The notes under the pieces were generated by a model that ran no database searches, was not told where the DNA came from, and worked only from the letters and a program-made list of their open reading frames with translations. A DNA stretch of 64,000 nucleotides. It comes from Dysgonomonas sp. PF1-14 (GTDB lineage: Bacteria > Bacteroidota > Bacteroidia > Bacteroidales > Dysgonomonadaceae). Shown piece by piece: positions 53,198 through 62,530 of the stretch (its first letter is position 1; each line of letters opens with the position of its first letter). The position numbers were made by a program, and so were the translations under genes. Location of the stretch: the NCBI RefSeq assembly GCF_029892965.1, contig NZ_JARXWN010000011.1:62001-126000 (forward strand), read 5' to 3'.

Positions 53198-54016
53198 TTA
53201 TTTCTTTTCGATATAATCTTCTACAATAGCCTGAGTCAGCCCCATCGTTGAGAAACCTCCATCGTGGAACAGGTTTTGCATGGTTACCATACGCGTCAGG
53301 TCTGAGAACATGACGATACAGTAGTCTGCACAAGACTCTGCACTAGCATTGCCCAGAGGAGACATCTTCTCAGCAAAGTCGAAGAATGCGTCCATACCAC
53401 CGATACCTTGTCCGGCAGTAGTAAGTGTAGGCGATTGAGAGATTGTATTCACGCGTACTTTCTTGTCGCGGCCATAGATGTAACCGAAACTGCGGCCAAA
53501 CGATTCAAGCAGCGCTTTAGCATCTGCCATATCGTTGTATCCTGTAAATGTACGTTGTGCTGCAATGTGTGTAAGTGCAAGAACAGAACCGCCTTCTGCA
53601 ATAGCATCCAGTTTTTTAGCAACCTGCATCATCTTGTGGAATGAAACAGCAGAAATATCTAATGTCTTATCTAACAATCCATAGTCAAGGTCGTCGTATT
53701 GTCTGCCTTTTCGCAGGTTCGGAGACATACCGATAGAATGAAGTACAAAGTCAATTTTTCCGCCAAGAGCTTCCATCGATTCTACAAATACTTTCTCCAG
53801 ATCTTCGAGATTTGTAGCATCGGCAGCTATAATCTTAGCATTCAACTTTTCTCCTAAAGCGTTTGTTTCGCCCATTCTTACGGCAACAGGTGTATTCGAC
53901 AAGGTGATAGTTGCTCCTTGTTCCACCGCTTTTTCCGCTACCTTCCAGGCAATAGATTTGTCATTCAGCGCACCGAAAACAATACCTCTCTTGCCTTTTA
54001 ATAAATTGTTACTCAT
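53198..54016 (-). CDS. fabI: Enoyl-[acyl-carrier-protein] reductase
   Basis: Last reduction of each fatty-acid elongation cycle. The 272-residue SDR protein has LLKGKRGIVFGALNDKSIAWKVA (cofactor-binding start of FabI), DFVLHSIGMSPN, and the catalytic Tyr/Lys stretch in TFTGYNDMADAKALLESFGR, with INTISQSPTL following. It is followed by a strong terminator. The -7 element is not clear in the 130 bp upstream. Confidence 0.96.
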   Translation of the reverse strand: MSNNLLKGKRGIVFGALNDKSIAWKVAEKAVEQGATITLSNTPVAVRMGETNALGEKLNAKIIAADATNLEDLEKVFVESMEALGGKIDFVLHSIGMSPNLRKGRQYDDLDYGLLDKTLDISAVSFHKMMQVAKKLDAIAEGGSVLALTHIAAQRTFTGYNDMADAKALLESFGRSFGYIYGRDKKVRVNTISQSPTLTTAGQGIGGMDAFFDFAEKMSPLGNASAESCADYCIVMFSDLTRMVTMQNLFHDGGFSTMGLTQAIVEDYIEKK

Positions 54017-54146
54017 CTTTATATTCGTTTAATGATTTATTAGCTACTTAATATATGCGATAGCTGTTTATAATTAATTTATCGCACAAAAATAGTAAAA
54101 ATGTGCAATAGTTAATATAAAATCAGTTTAAAAATTATATAAACGC

Positions 54147-55022
54147 CTACTTCGCCTGCTCCTTATTGGTAAGAATAACCAGTGTAACCGCCCCGATAAT
54201 CAATAGTAATCCGATCAGGCTATTCCATCCGAACGGCTCACTGAAATGAAATACTCCTATCATTGTAGCCACAACAGGTTCCAGGGAGCCGAGTATGGAT
54301 GTAATGGTAGAACCTGCATGCTTAACGGCGGCTACAAGGGTGAGGTTGGACAATACAGTTGCAAACAAAGCCAGACCGATAAGATTGAGAAGTGAGCTCG
54401 TATCGGGAATTAGCTCTATACCTGTTGTAGAATAGGAAAATACAGAGAATATAAATCCTCCGAAAAGCATCACATAGAATGTGATTATCTCAGGTTCCAA
54501 CTTTTTCAATTCGGGTTTATTCAACTCTACGATATAAACGGAATAGGTGAAGACTGTCATCAGCACAGCCAAAAGCCCCTTAGTACTGATGAAACCTGTA
54601 TCGCTCCAACAAAGTAATGCTACTCCCGTTAAAGACAGAACGGCTGCAAAAAGCAGGTTGCGTGACAATTTTTCTTTATAGAAAATGATCATCATACAGG
54701 CTACCGACACCGGATAGAGAAAATGAATAGTAGTGGAAACTCCGCTGGAAATAAAATTGTATGAATAGATCAAGCCCATAGCAGTTATGGTATATAGCAT
54801 ACCAAGAAAGAAAAGAAGTGTAGCCGCTTTTGGCGATATGCGGAACTCCTTTTTCCTGACAAGGCATATTACTCCCAATACAACGGTGGCAAATACGCAC
54901 CTGTAAAACAAAATAGATGGAGCATGCATACCCACTTTCAGCAGCGGGATTGAGAAGAGGGCAATAAGTCCGAATGTACCGGACGAGATCAGGGCTAGGG
55001 CAATACCTTTTGTTTTGTTCAT
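54147..55022 (-). CDS. EamA/DMT-family transporter
   Basis: 291 residues with ten hydrophobic helices in two repeated EamA halves; the second half includes GSTITSILGSLEPVVATMIG, the usual E-P motif, and the first half FLYPVSVACMMI. Drug/metabolite exporters of this group move amino acids, nucleosides or other small molecules; the substrate is unknown. It is divergent from the acyltransferase gene. Confidence 0.88.
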   Translation of the reverse strand: MNKTKGIALALISSGTFGLIALFSIPLLKVGMHAPSILFYRCVFATVVLGVICLVRKKEFRISPKAATLLFFLGMLYTITAMGLIYSYNFISSGVSTTIHFLYPVSVACMMIIFYKEKLSRNLLFAAVLSLTGVALLCWSDTGFISTKGLLAVLMTVFTYSVYIVELNKPELKKLEPEIITFYVMLFGGFIFSVFSYSTTGIELIPDTSSLLNLIGLALFATVLSNLTLVAAVKHAGSTITSILGSLEPVVATMIGVFHFSEPFGWNSLIGLLLIIGAVTLVILTNKEQAK

Positions 55023-55142
55023 AATAGCATGGAAATAAAAGCGTACAAATGTACGTTAATCTGCCTGATTTGTATCATGGCAAACAGATGAAAATAAATT
55101 TATGGTTTATTTGTTTTTCTTTCAATAAACTGATTAATGTTT

Positions 55143-55150
55143 TATCTTTG
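55143..55150 (+). promoter_or_regulatory. -7 element of the acyltransferase gene
   Basis: TATCTTTG, exact TAnnTTTG, 56 bp before the ATG at 55206; no TTG at the usual spacing. Confidence 0.4.
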
Positions 55151-55205
55151 TGCGCGTAACACGAGTTTTAATATAGATTTTCCATTTTATAATTGCACTT
55201 TTTAG

Positions 55206-56162
55206 ATGGCACACACTGCAGGCAGAAATATTACCCTCGATTATACCAAACTGGCTCTGATAATGCTTATTATAAGCGGACACAGTGATATATCGGACTA
55301 TGGACTGTTTGGTTGGTTTTTTTCTGACGGTTTTGCACGTGTAACTGTCCCATTGTTTCTTATAGTCAATGGTTATTATTTTGCCGATATTGCGCATGAT
55401 AAAGCTAAGGTGAAGAAATATCTGTCGCGGCTCCTGATAATCTATGTTACATGGACAGTCATCTATTTCCCGTTTGTCTGGTATATGACCGGAGGAGGGA
55501 AGAAGCTGATACTTATAAATCTCTTTACCGGATACTATCATCTCTGGTATATTGCCAGTCTGATAGGGGCAGCACTTCTTATCTATCTGACGCATAAGTG
55601 CAATATGAAAGTAATGCTTATAACAGCTTATGTCTTATTCCTTATCGGGTATGTGATTCAGAAGATCTATCTTCTCGATGTACATATATATATGTATCCT
55701 ACTATTGTCCGTACATTCTTGTTCATGGGATTCCCGTTCATGTTTGCGGGTTATTATATAAAGAAAAACAATCTGGAAGAAAAGGCTTTCTTTAAAAGTA
55801 CGGGAATGGTGGTGCTGGCTGCGGTACTGATGGTACTTCTGCTGGTAGAATCTACTTTCGTATACTACTTTAAGCTGAATGAGGTGAATCCGGCTAAGGA
55901 CGAGATCTACTTTGTTGTTCCATTTCTTTGTCCTCTTCTATTCCTTACAGTGCTGAAGTATTCAAAATACGAAGTAGGAGGTGATGGCTATATGTCGAAG
56001 ATGGTTTCATCCATTTATTTCGTTCATATTCTGGCAATATTTATAATAACCGGATCTCCGTATAAAGCAGAGATAGTTATGTTCCCTATCTATTTCTTTC
56101 TGTCCGTACTGATGTCGGCTGTTATTCTTGAACTTAATAAACGATTCAGAATCTTTTTATAA
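55206..56162 (+). CDS. Acyltransferase 3-family membrane protein
   Basis: 318 residues with about ten hydrophobic helices. The N-terminus has RNITLDYTKLALIMLIISGHS, with the His of the family in SGHS, and FSDGFARVTVPLFLIVNGYYF. Such proteins O-acetylate or succinylate glycans, lipids or small molecules at the inner membrane. The gene stands alone and its substrate is unknown. Its stop overlaps the converging HAD phosphatase gene by 6 bp. Confidence 0.85.
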   Translation: MAHTAGRNITLDYTKLALIMLIISGHSDISDYGLFGWFFSDGFARVTVPLFLIVNGYYFADIAHDKAKVKKYLSRLLIIYVTWTVIYFPFVWYMTGGGKKLILINLFTGYYHLWYIASLIGAALLIYLTHKCNMKVMLITAYVLFLIGYVIQKIYLLDVHIYMYPTIVRTFLFMGFPFMFAGYYIKKNNLEEKAFFKSTGMVVLAAVLMVLLLVESTFVYYFKLNEVNPAKDEIYFVVPFLCPLLFLTVLKYSKYEVGGDGYMSKMVSSIYFVHILAIFIITGSPYKAEIVMFPIYFFLSVLMSAVILELNKRFRIFL

Positions 56163-56849
56163 GATATTCTCTATTTCGGCCAATCTGGTGATAGTGTATG
56201 TAGGGGTGAATTCAGACGAGTGCTGATTCTGTGGGTTGAACCATATCTGATCTATATTACTGTTTCGGGCTCCACTGATATCAGTATGCAGATTATCACC
56301 AATCATGATTACTTCCTTATTCGTTTTGCCTGTTTCGTTCAGCGCAAAACTAAAAATATCGGGATGGGGTTTGTTTACACCGACCTTATCAGAGAGGATT
56401 ACCTTATCAAAATATCCGTCTAGTCCTGCGCTGGTAATCTTTTTGAACTGCATTTCGGTAAATCCGTTAGACAAGATGTGTATTTTATATTTTGGATACA
56501 GATAATCTAAAAACTCCTTAGCGCCATCTATCAGTGTTTTTTTCAGCATGATGCGTGCTATGAAATCATCGTTCATGGCAAGTGCCTGTTCTGTGCTGAT
56601 ACTTTCTACGGGAGTGAGGGGGGCGACAAAACGTTCGTACTGCAAAGTCTTTTTCGAAATTTTTCCGCTGCTGTACAATGTCCACAATTGAGTTACATTA
56701 GCCTTATAAACAGCATAGAAGTCATCGAAGGACGGAAAGTAATTGCCCAGCCCGTAGTCGTCATATATTTCTATCAGCGTCAGGCGGGTATTCTCTACAG
56801 TGTCGATAAGCGTATCGTCCAGATCGAGTAAGATATCAGTATATTTCAT
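56157..56849 (-). CDS. HAD-family phosphatase, YjjG type
   Basis: Start set at ATG 56849 (MKYTDILLDLDDTLIDT); the longer frame adds MLSKNHTSY only. The 230 residues include the HAD motif 1 DLDDTL, motif 2 in HILSNGFTEMQ, the Lys in VGVNKPHPDIF and motif 4 MIGDNLHTDISGA. The family YjjG acts on noncanonical pyrimidine nucleotides and other small phosphates. It converges with the acyltransferase gene. Confidence 0.9.
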   Translation of the reverse strand: MKYTDILLDLDDTLIDTVENTRLTLIEIYDDYGLGNYFPSFDDFYAVYKANVTQLWTLYSSGKISKKTLQYERFVAPLTPVESISTEQALAMNDDFIARIMLKKTLIDGAKEFLDYLYPKYKIHILSNGFTEMQFKKITSAGLDGYFDKVILSDKVGVNKPHPDIFSFALNETGKTNKEVIMIGDNLHTDISGARNSNIDQIWFNPQNQHSSEFTPTYTITRLAEIENIL

Positions 56850-56999
56850 ATAGCTCGTATGATTTTTAGAAAGCAAAGATATAAAATAATATTTTTGAGT
56901 TAACCTTTATCCTTAAAGGTGTGGTGATGATATATCTGAATACCTTGTGCTTTTATTGTATATGCGAATCAGTAGTTGAAGTTATATGTTCTATTATTT

Positions 57000-57430
57000 T
57001 CTACTGCGCGCAATCACAGATTGCTTGCATTCCTTTTAGCCTAAGCCCCAAAAGGAATCAAAAAGTCTTTAGCGCCCCGCTTCATAGGACGACCCGTAAA
57101 AGGGCTCAAAGGCTAAACGAAAAAACTCGCTCATAGCTTTGTGCAATACGAATCTGTTAATAAGCTCAAACACGTTTTCGTTTCACGCCTTTCTCTCCCT
57201 ACGGGTACCCCGTCCATAAAGCTAACGGCGCGAGCTGACGCATGATTTGGAGACGATTACCCTGCCTTGTCAGCGCATCGCGACTCTGTGCATTAGCTCC
57301 GCAAGCGGGCACCTGTCCGGTGCAGGCGGCGTAGAAGGGGATGGGGCGATAGCCCGTTTGTCCCCTTCAGCCGGCAAGCCGTTGACAGGTCGCTGAGGAG
57401 CGGAGCACTAGCCTTTTGTTTCGTTTTGGG
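57000..57430. other. GC-rich block with strong hairpins, candidate ncRNA or mobile-element relic
   Basis: Base composition is well above that of flanks. Stems seen: CGCGA-GCTGAC (57229) with GTCAGC...TCGCG (to 57282); GCACC/GGTGC near 57309-57323; and GAAGGGGA (57334) with TCCCCTTC (to 57368) enclosing GGGC-GATA-GCCC. Short frames inside (for example 56921-57136) lack any family sequence. It resembles foreign sequence such as a remnant of an integrative element; I cannot prove this. Confidence 0.45.
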
Positions 57431-57439
57431 CAATGCCAA

Positions 57440-57470
57440 TCAACGGTCACAGGAGCAAAGCGTATGTAAA
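57440..57470 (+). repeat. GGAGC..AGCGTATGTAAA module, copy at 57.4 kb
   Basis: CAACGGTCACAGGAGCAAAG followed by CGTATGTAAAA. The nearest relatives are 57887-57919 (inverted, one or two differences), 18073-18098 and 42949-42981 (inverted). Confidence 0.8.
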
Positions 57471-57735
57471 ATGAAAAACAAGCACAGGAGTGCGCGTTAG
57501 ACATGAGCCATATTTTAAAAACCAGAAATAGATAGTAGTTATGCTCAATGTAATTCAACCTTTCTTCAATACAATATCAAATACACACAGGCATTATATA
57601 TAAAGCCTGATGTTATTCTTTTTCTGGTATTTTATCTATAGAATATAGAAGTTAAAAGCTGAAAATGAATTGGAACTAATTGATGAAGAAGTGTAATCTT
57701 TGTAAGGTTTTAGTTAAAATATCAGTCGTGATGTC

Positions 57736-57802
57736 GTAGGGGCGAATCCATGTGTTCGCCTGAAAATTATATAAGCGAACAGACACACCGGTCTGCCCCT
57801 AC
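57736..57802. repeat. GTAGGGGC inverted repeat, copy 3
   Basis: GTAGGGGCGAATCCATGTGT at the left, GCCCCTAC at the right end; stem imperfect, with inner TGTTCGC/GCGAACA pairing. The left arm is almost the same as that of copy 1 (3440). Confidence 0.8.
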
Positions 57803-57886
57803 GAGAGAAAAAAAGAAATTGTGACGCAATTGGCGGAGCCTTTTAAAACGAGTAAGCCAGTGGGCTAAAAACTGATAAACTTGTCT

Positions 57887-57919
57887 GCTTTACATACGCT
57901 TCGCTCCTGTGACCGTTGG
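57887..57919 (-). repeat. GGAGC..AGCGTATGTAAA module, inverted copy at 57.9 kb
   Basis: GCTTTACATACGCTTCGCTC then CTGTGACCGTTGG, the complement of the copy at 57440-57470 with one or two changes. A TTTTAGTTAATA word follows within 10 bp. Confidence 0.8.
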
Positions 57920-58118
57920 TTGTCAGTTTTTAGTTAATAATACGGGGTAATATGTGAAGAGATTCTTCCCTGCGGTCAGCGTGACAGAGAGGCGAGAAAG
58001 GAACAGAGATAAAAAATAATGCAGATGTGTAACCTTTGTTACCTTTTCTCTGATAACAGATGATTCTCTTTTTGATAATTGTTGACTTGCAACAGTTAAC
58101 TGCTAACTGAAAAAATGT

Positions 58119-58126
58119 TACCTTTG
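58119..58126 (+). promoter_or_regulatory. -7 element of proS
   Basis: TACCTTTG, exact TAnnTTTG match, 54 bp before the ATG. No well-placed TTG -33. Confidence 0.45.
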
Positions 58127-58179
58127 CGCTTCAATGAATGTATAACCATCTGTATTGATCATTATAGATAAACGAAAGT

Positions 58180-59661
58180 ATGGCAAAAGAACTGAAAGAA
58201 CTGACGTCGAGAAGTCAGGATTACAATCAATGGTATCAGGATCTGGTACTTAAAGCAGATATGGCCGAAAATTCGGCAGTGCGTGGATGTATGGTTATAA
58301 AACCTTATGGATATGCTATCTGGGAAAAAATGCAGCGTCAACTGGACGATATGTTTAAAGAGACAGGACATGTGAATGCTTACTTTCCGCTTTTTATTCC
58401 CAAATCCTTCTTGAGCAAGGAAGCAGACCATGTGGAGGGCTTTGCTAAAGAATGTGCTGTTGTAACACACTATCGTTTAAAAAATGATCCGGATGGGAAA
58501 GGTGTCATTGTAGATCCGGAGGCAAAGCTGGAGGAAGAACTAATCGTTCGTCCTACCTCCGAAACCATTATATGGAATACATACCGCAACTGGATTCAGT
58601 CGTATCGCGATCTGCCTATTCTGGTCAATCAATGGGCTAACGTAGTTCGCTGGGAAATGCGCACGCGCCTGTTCCTGCGTACAGCGGAATTTCTGTGGCA
58701 GGAAGGTCATACCGCTCATGCAACTAGAGATGAGGCAGAAGAAGAGGCACGTAAGATGCTGGATGTATATGCCACATTTGCCGAAGAGCATATGGCTATG
58801 CCTGTGGTTAAAGGGGTGAAAACAGCATCAGAGCGATTTGCCGGAGCGGTAGAAACTTATACCATCGAAGGTATGATGCAGGACGGAAAAGCCCTCCAAT
58901 CGGGTACTTCTCATTTCTTAGGGCAAAACTTTGCTAAGGCATTCGATGTGAAATTTGCCGATAAGGAAGGCAAGATGGATTATGTATGGGCTACATCATG
59001 GGGGCTGTCTACCCGCCTGATCGGGGCATTGATTATGGCGCATTCGGATGATAACGGACTTGTACTGCCGCCTAAACTGGCTCCTTTCCAAGTAGTGATC
59101 GTCCCTATCTATAAAGGAGACGAGCAACTGGCTGCAATAAATGAAAAGGTAGAAGGAATGGTGAAAGCATTCAAAGCACTTGGTATAAGTGTGAAATATG
59201 ATAATGCCGACAATAAAAAGCCGGGCTGGAAATTTTCTGAGTACGAACTGAAAGGTGTTCCGGTGCGTATCGCTATCGGAGCACGCGATATGGAGAACAA
59301 TACTGTAGAGGTAGCCCGCCGCGATACATTGACCAAAGAAACCGTTTCGTGTGATAATCTGGATATATATATCAAAAAGCTGTTGGATGAGATTCAGACG
59401 AATATCTATCAGAAAGCATTTGATCATAGAGTGCAGCACACTATTATTGTAGATTCATACGATGAATTTAAAGTAAAGATTGAAGAAGGCGGATTTATCC
59501 TTGCTCACTGGGATGGAACTCCCGAAACGGAAGAAAAGGTAAAAGCCGAAACAAAAGCCACGATCCGTTGTATTCCGCTTGAAGGAGACAAGACTCCCGG
59601 CAAGTGCATGGTAACAGGTAAACCATCTGCCCAACGCGTTATTTTTGCACGGGCATATTAA
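58180..59661 (+). CDS. proS: Prolyl-tRNA synthetase, archaeal/eukaryotic type
   Basis: Charges tRNA-Pro. The 493-residue protein is the short (type 3) form without the editing insertion: [19 protein letters not shown] at the N-terminus, class II motif 2 around [32 protein letters not shown], the proline-site [14 protein letters not shown], and motif 3 [20 protein letters not shown]. The C-terminus ends VIFARAY, with the terminal Tyr of this group, and has two Cys of the degenerate zinc domain. A terminator follows. Confidence 0.97.
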   Translation: MAKELKELTSRSQDYNQWYQDLVLKADMAENSAVRGCMVIKPYGYAIWEKMQRQLDDMFKETGHVNAYFPLFIPKSFLSKEADHVEGFAKECAVVTHYRLKNDPDGKGVIVDPEAKLEEELIVRPTSETIIWNTYRNWIQSYRDLPILVNQWANVVRWEMRTRLFLRTAEFLWQEGHTAHATRDEAEEEARKMLDVYATFAEEHMAMPVVKGVKTASERFAGAVETYTIEGMMQDGKALQSGTSHFLGQNFAKAFDVKFADKEGKMDYVWATSWGLSTRLIGALIMAHSDDNGLVLPPKLAPFQVVIVPIYKGDEQLAAINEKVEGMVKAFKALGISVKYDNADNKKPGWKFSEYELKGVPVRIAIGARDMENNTVEVARRDTLTKETVSCDNLDIYIKKLLDEIQTNIYQKAFDHRVQHTIIVDSYDEFKVKIEEGGFILAHWDGTPETEEKVKAETKATIRCIPLEGDKTPGKCMVTGKPSAQRVIFARAY

Positions 59662-59678
59662 TATTAAAGAAACATACA

Positions 59679-59720
59679 AGAAGAGATGTTTGGCTATGCC
59701 AGATGTCTCTTCTGTCTTTA
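59679..59720 (+). terminator. Terminator of proS
   Basis: AGAAGAGA and TCTCTTCT outer arms and TTTGGC/GCCAG-type inner arms; T-rich tail is weak (GTCTTT). The 59721-59987 stretch holds no other recognised signal. Confidence 0.6.
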
Positions 59721-59987
59721 AGGCCTTAACCATCATGAGATATTACAAGCTACTGTCCGGTTCAACTTCCGGCTTTGGTGTTTATACAATCAATTTTCTT
59801 ATTCTGTTTGTGGTGTAGGTTAATGTGTTGTAATATAATGTTTTATGTGTTGTTTGTTTTGCGGAATTGAAAATATCTTGGATTTTTTGTAACTATTCTG
59901 AATTATTCCCGTCATATTTAATAGAAAGCGCTTCTAGTTCGATTTTTAGAAAAAGGGAATTAATAATTACATTAAAAACAGCCAGTT

Positions 59988-60428
59988 ATGAAATCAATAA
60001 TTATATCAGTATTAATGGCATCTCTACTTATCGTAAATGCCTATGCAAGTGATCCGGTAAAAGTGCTGAGTAATACAACAGCTACCGAGTCGGGAAGTGT
60101 AAAAGAAGTTATCTCTTTCGAAGAGGATAATTCAACTCCTCTGCACAAGGCTCTTTATTACTTTGATGTTGCAGGAGACCTGAAAATGAAAGTTGTATAT
60201 AAATGGAATGATCGGGGCGGATGGGTTAGTGCCAAAAAGTATGAATACGACTATAATACGTTGGGAGGAGCCAGCTTCACTTATACACTTTGGGATAAAA
60301 AGACCAGAACATGGTCGGATAGATCAGAGCATTTTTATCCGGTTTATGATAATAACGGAAAAGCTCTTGCAATGAAAAGCTTCAAGGTAAATAATACCCG
60401 TACTAACTTGATGGCTCAGACAAAGTAA
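59988..60428 (+). CDS. Small secreted protein, DUF3836-like
   Basis: 146 residues. A signal peptide ends around NAYAS. The mature protein has YYFDVAGDLKMKVVYKWNDR, KKYEYDYNT and WDKKTRTWSD, a repeated Tyr/Trp/Asp-rich beta pattern like that of Bacteroidota DUF3836 proteins. Function unknown, probably periplasmic. It stands alone, ends at a hairpin, and has only a weak -7 (TATCTTGG) upstream. Confidence 0.75.
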   Translation: MKSIIISVLMASLLIVNAYASDPVKVLSNTTATESGSVKEVISFEEDNSTPLHKALYYFDVAGDLKMKVVYKWNDRGGWVSAKKYEYDYNTLGGASFTYTLWDKKTRTWSDRSEHFYPVYDNNGKALAMKSFKVNNTRTNLMAQTK

Positions 60429-60456
60429 GCAGTACATCATTCTATATATTGATTTG

Positions 60457-60500
60457 AAAGTTCTGTCTGTCCGAAAGGGCAGCAGGACTTTTCCTTTTAT
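60457..60500 (+). terminator. Terminator of the DUF3836-like gene
   Basis: AAAGTTCTGTCTGTCC and GGGCAGCAGGACTTT pair around GAAA with one bulge, followed by TCCTTTTAT. Confidence 0.65.
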
Positions 60501-60553
60501 ATTAATTAAAAAATATATGTATTTTTACATCTCGATCGGTTAAGATAAATGAT

Positions 60554-61402
60554 ATGGAGCAAAATCTGGCAGATATAGGTTTGGTACTCGAAGGTGGCGG
60601 TATGCGGGGGGTATTTACCTGTGGTGTACTCGATTACTTTATGGACAACGGTATTCGTTTTCCATATACGATAGGTGTTTCGGCAGGTGCATGCAACGGG
60701 CTGTCGTATATGTCCCATCAAAGAGGAAGGGCTAAATACAGCAATATAGACCTGTTGGAGAAGTATAAATATATCGGGATAAAGCATTATATCAGAAAAC
60801 GTAATATCATGGATTTCGACCTCTTGTTCCATGAATTTCCCGAGAACATTATACCTTATGATTATGACGCTTATTTTTCTAATCCCAACCGTTTTGAGAT
60901 GGTTACATCAAACTGTCTGACGGGTAAAGCTGAATATTTTGAAGAAAGGAGCAATAAAGACAGGGTGATAGATATTGTAAAAGCTTCGAGCAGTCTGCCT
61001 ATCCTCTGCCCTGTAACTTATGTAGACGATGTACCAATGCTCGATGGAGGGATTTGTGATTCTATTCCCGTTGTGCGGGCTATGGAGCAGGGATATAAGA
61101 AAAATGTTGTGGTGCTTACCCGCAACGAGGGATATAGAAAAGAAAGTAAAGATGTGAAAATTCCGGGTTTCATCTACAGGAAATATCCGGCCATGCGTGA
61201 TGCTCTCAGTCACCGCAACAGTGTATATAATGCCCAACTGGAATTGGTGGAGAAGCTCGAGGCTGAGGGTGATATATTTGTGATTCGTCCGCAAGAGCCA
61301 ATTATTGTCGATCGTATAGAAAAAGATGTGGATAAGCTTACCGATCTTTATCAACAAGGATATGAATGCGGACAAATGATTAAAGGGGCATTCTTCAGAT
61401 AG
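60554..61402 (+). CDS. Patatin-like phospholipase, YjjU type
   Basis: Predicted Ser/Asp lipase. The 282-residue protein has the oxyanion motif LEGGGMRGVF, the nucleophile GVSAGACNG (G-x-S-x-G) and LDGGICDS with the catalytic Asp. The C-terminal third (VLTRNEGYRKESKD and following) fits the YjjU branch. No signal peptide, so it is cytoplasmic or peripheral. Substrate unknown. It stands alone. Confidence 0.9.
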   Translation: MEQNLADIGLVLEGGGMRGVFTCGVLDYFMDNGIRFPYTIGVSAGACNGLSYMSHQRGRAKYSNIDLLEKYKYIGIKHYIRKRNIMDFDLLFHEFPENIIPYDYDAYFSNPNRFEMVTSNCLTGKAEYFEERSNKDRVIDIVKASSSLPILCPVTYVDDVPMLDGGICDSIPVVRAMEQGYKKNVVVLTRNEGYRKESKDVKIPGFIYRKYPAMRDALSHRNSVYNAQLELVEKLEAEGDIFVIRPQEPIIVDRIEKDVDKLTDLYQQGYECGQMIKGAFFR

Positions 61403-61654
61403 TTACAGAAACAGTGATGCGCATAAAGACCATGTCCCCATCTCACACTTACCGTAACTGAGGTTTTATATCGGCAGACGAGGCTGCACAATGCCGGTAA
61501 GCCGCGTCACTCAATAATACAGGTATCAGTGAACTAAAAAATCTATTCGATTTATAGCCAAAGCTTATTGTAAAAATTAACATACTACCTTGTTCTGCGG
61601 TGTGTTAATTTGTTTCTTTCTAATCCCTTTGTTTATGCGGAATGCTTGATGTCG

Positions 61655-61690
61655 TATTTACAATATGGAGCTGCATTCATATTGTAAATA
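61655..61690. promoter_or_regulatory. Perfect 13-bp inverted repeat, possible operator
   Basis: TATTTACAATATG and CATATTGTAAATA around a 10-base loop, about 60 bp ahead of the -33 of the NUDIX regulator gene. It has no T-run, so it is more likely a protein-binding site than a terminator. Confidence 0.5.
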
Positions 61691-61748
61691 GTACTATATG
61701 TAATATATTGTTATACAATTATTTAACATAAATATATTTCTCAAATGC

Positions 61749-61779
61749 TTTTGCTTGTCGAAATGAAATTTTATATTTG
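61749..61779 (+). promoter_or_regulatory. Promoter of the NUDIX regulator gene
   Basis: TTTTG at 61749-61753, 18-base spacer and TATATTTG at 61772-61779. The start near 61784 gives a 30-base leader and places GTACT-N10-AGTAC (61779-61798) across the start, a fitting site for autoregulation. Confidence 0.7.
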
Positions 61780-61813
61780 TACTAATTACAATAAGTACCT
61801 ATAGCATTATACC

Positions 61814-62530
61814 ATGAAAACGAGTTTTATCCATACCTATGTATCAGTTGACTGTGTTGTCTTTGGTTTCGAAGATGATAAGCTCAATATTCTGTTGGTA
61901 CAAAGGAATGTTGACCGAAAGGGGTTGAAGGACCTGAAACTACCTGGTAGCCTTATATATAATGAAGAAGATGTGGACGATGCCGCTCACAGAGTGCTGT
62001 TCGAACTTACAGGAATAAGGAGGATGTCGCTGAAACAGTTTCGCTGCTTTGCATCACCTGACAGGGCTAACGATCCGGGAGATGTAAAGTGGCTTGATGT
62101 GGCTTACCAGCCAAATATTAACAGGCTGATAACTGTTGCCTATTTGTCGTTGTGTAAAGTAGACAGGAAATTGAATAATATATCGAAATACAAACAGACT
62201 GAATGGTGTCCGATTGACGATGTTCCACAATTGCCTTTCGATCATAACCAGATTGTGAAAGAATCATTGATAGAAATTCGCAGATGGATAGAACACAGTC
62301 CTTCTATTGTGTTCGAATTATTGCCACAAAAATTTACGATCAGCCAGTTGCATAAGCTTTATGAAGCTATCTATAACAAGTCGATAGATATCCGCAATTT
62401 CCATAAAAAAGTTGCCGCCATGTCGTATGTTATTGCACTGGAAGAAAAGCAAAAGGATGTGTCGCACAGGGCAGCACGCTATTATAAGTTCGATAAGAAA
62501 GCTTATAATAAACTGAAAACAAGTATTTAA
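61814..62530 (+). CDS. NUDIX-fold transcription regulator (NrtR/AraR-like)
   Basis: The 238-residue protein has an N-terminal NUDIX fold and a C-terminal winged-helix part (FTISQLHKLYEAIYNKSIDI, DIRNFHKKVAAMSYVI), the layout of Bacteroidota NrtR/AraR-like regulators that sense a sugar or nucleotide. The NUDIX box reads GSLIYNEEDVDDAAHRVLFE and continues LTGI: the two catalytic Glu of REUxEE are changed, so it should bind but not hydrolyse a ligand. It is directly upstream of xylB, so it probably controls xylulose or related pentose use. Confidence 0.85.
   Translation: MKTSFIHTYVSVDCVVFGFEDDKLNILLVQRNVDRKGLKDLKLPGSLIYNEEDVDDAAHRVLFELTGIRRMSLKQFRCFASPDRANDPGDVKWLDVAYQPNINRLITVAYLSLCKVDRKLNNISKYKQTEWCPIDDVPQLPFDHNQIVKESLIEIRRWIEHSPSIVFELLPQKFTISQLHKLYEAIYNKSIDIRNFHKKVAAMSYVIALEEKQKDVSHRAARYYKFDKKAYNKLKTSI

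Larger units (their letters stand above)
56850..58179. other. 1.33-kb non-coding region with GC-rich structured block and repeats
   Basis: No acceptable gene. From left to right: AT-rich flank, inverted GGAATGCAAGCAAT word (57020-57037), a GC-rich block (about 57000-57430) with strong hairpins, the GGAGC..AGCGTATGTAAA module (57440-57470), an AT-rich stretch, TTTTAGTTAAAA (57708), a GTAGGGGC hairpin (57736-57802), the same module inverted (57887-57919), and a TTTTAGTTAATA word (57927). The -7 of proS closes the gap. Confidence 0.7.
61403..61813. other. 411-bp regulatory gap before the NUDIX regulator
   Basis: Contains a perfect 13-bp inverted repeat (61655-61690), a good promoter (61749-61779) and GTACT-N10-AGTAC (61779-61798) next to it. 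The first 250 bp, which hold GC-richer sequence (GCCGGTAAGCCGCG), show no gene. Confidence 0.6.

Noticed and set aside
56921-57136. 71-codon frame entering the GC-rich block
   Set aside because: Composition changes abruptly within the frame, at the edge of the GC-rich block, and there is no family sequence.
57367-57558. 63-codon minus-strand frame over the end of the GC-rich block
   Set aside because: It overlaps a repeat module, lacks family sequence and has no plausible start context.
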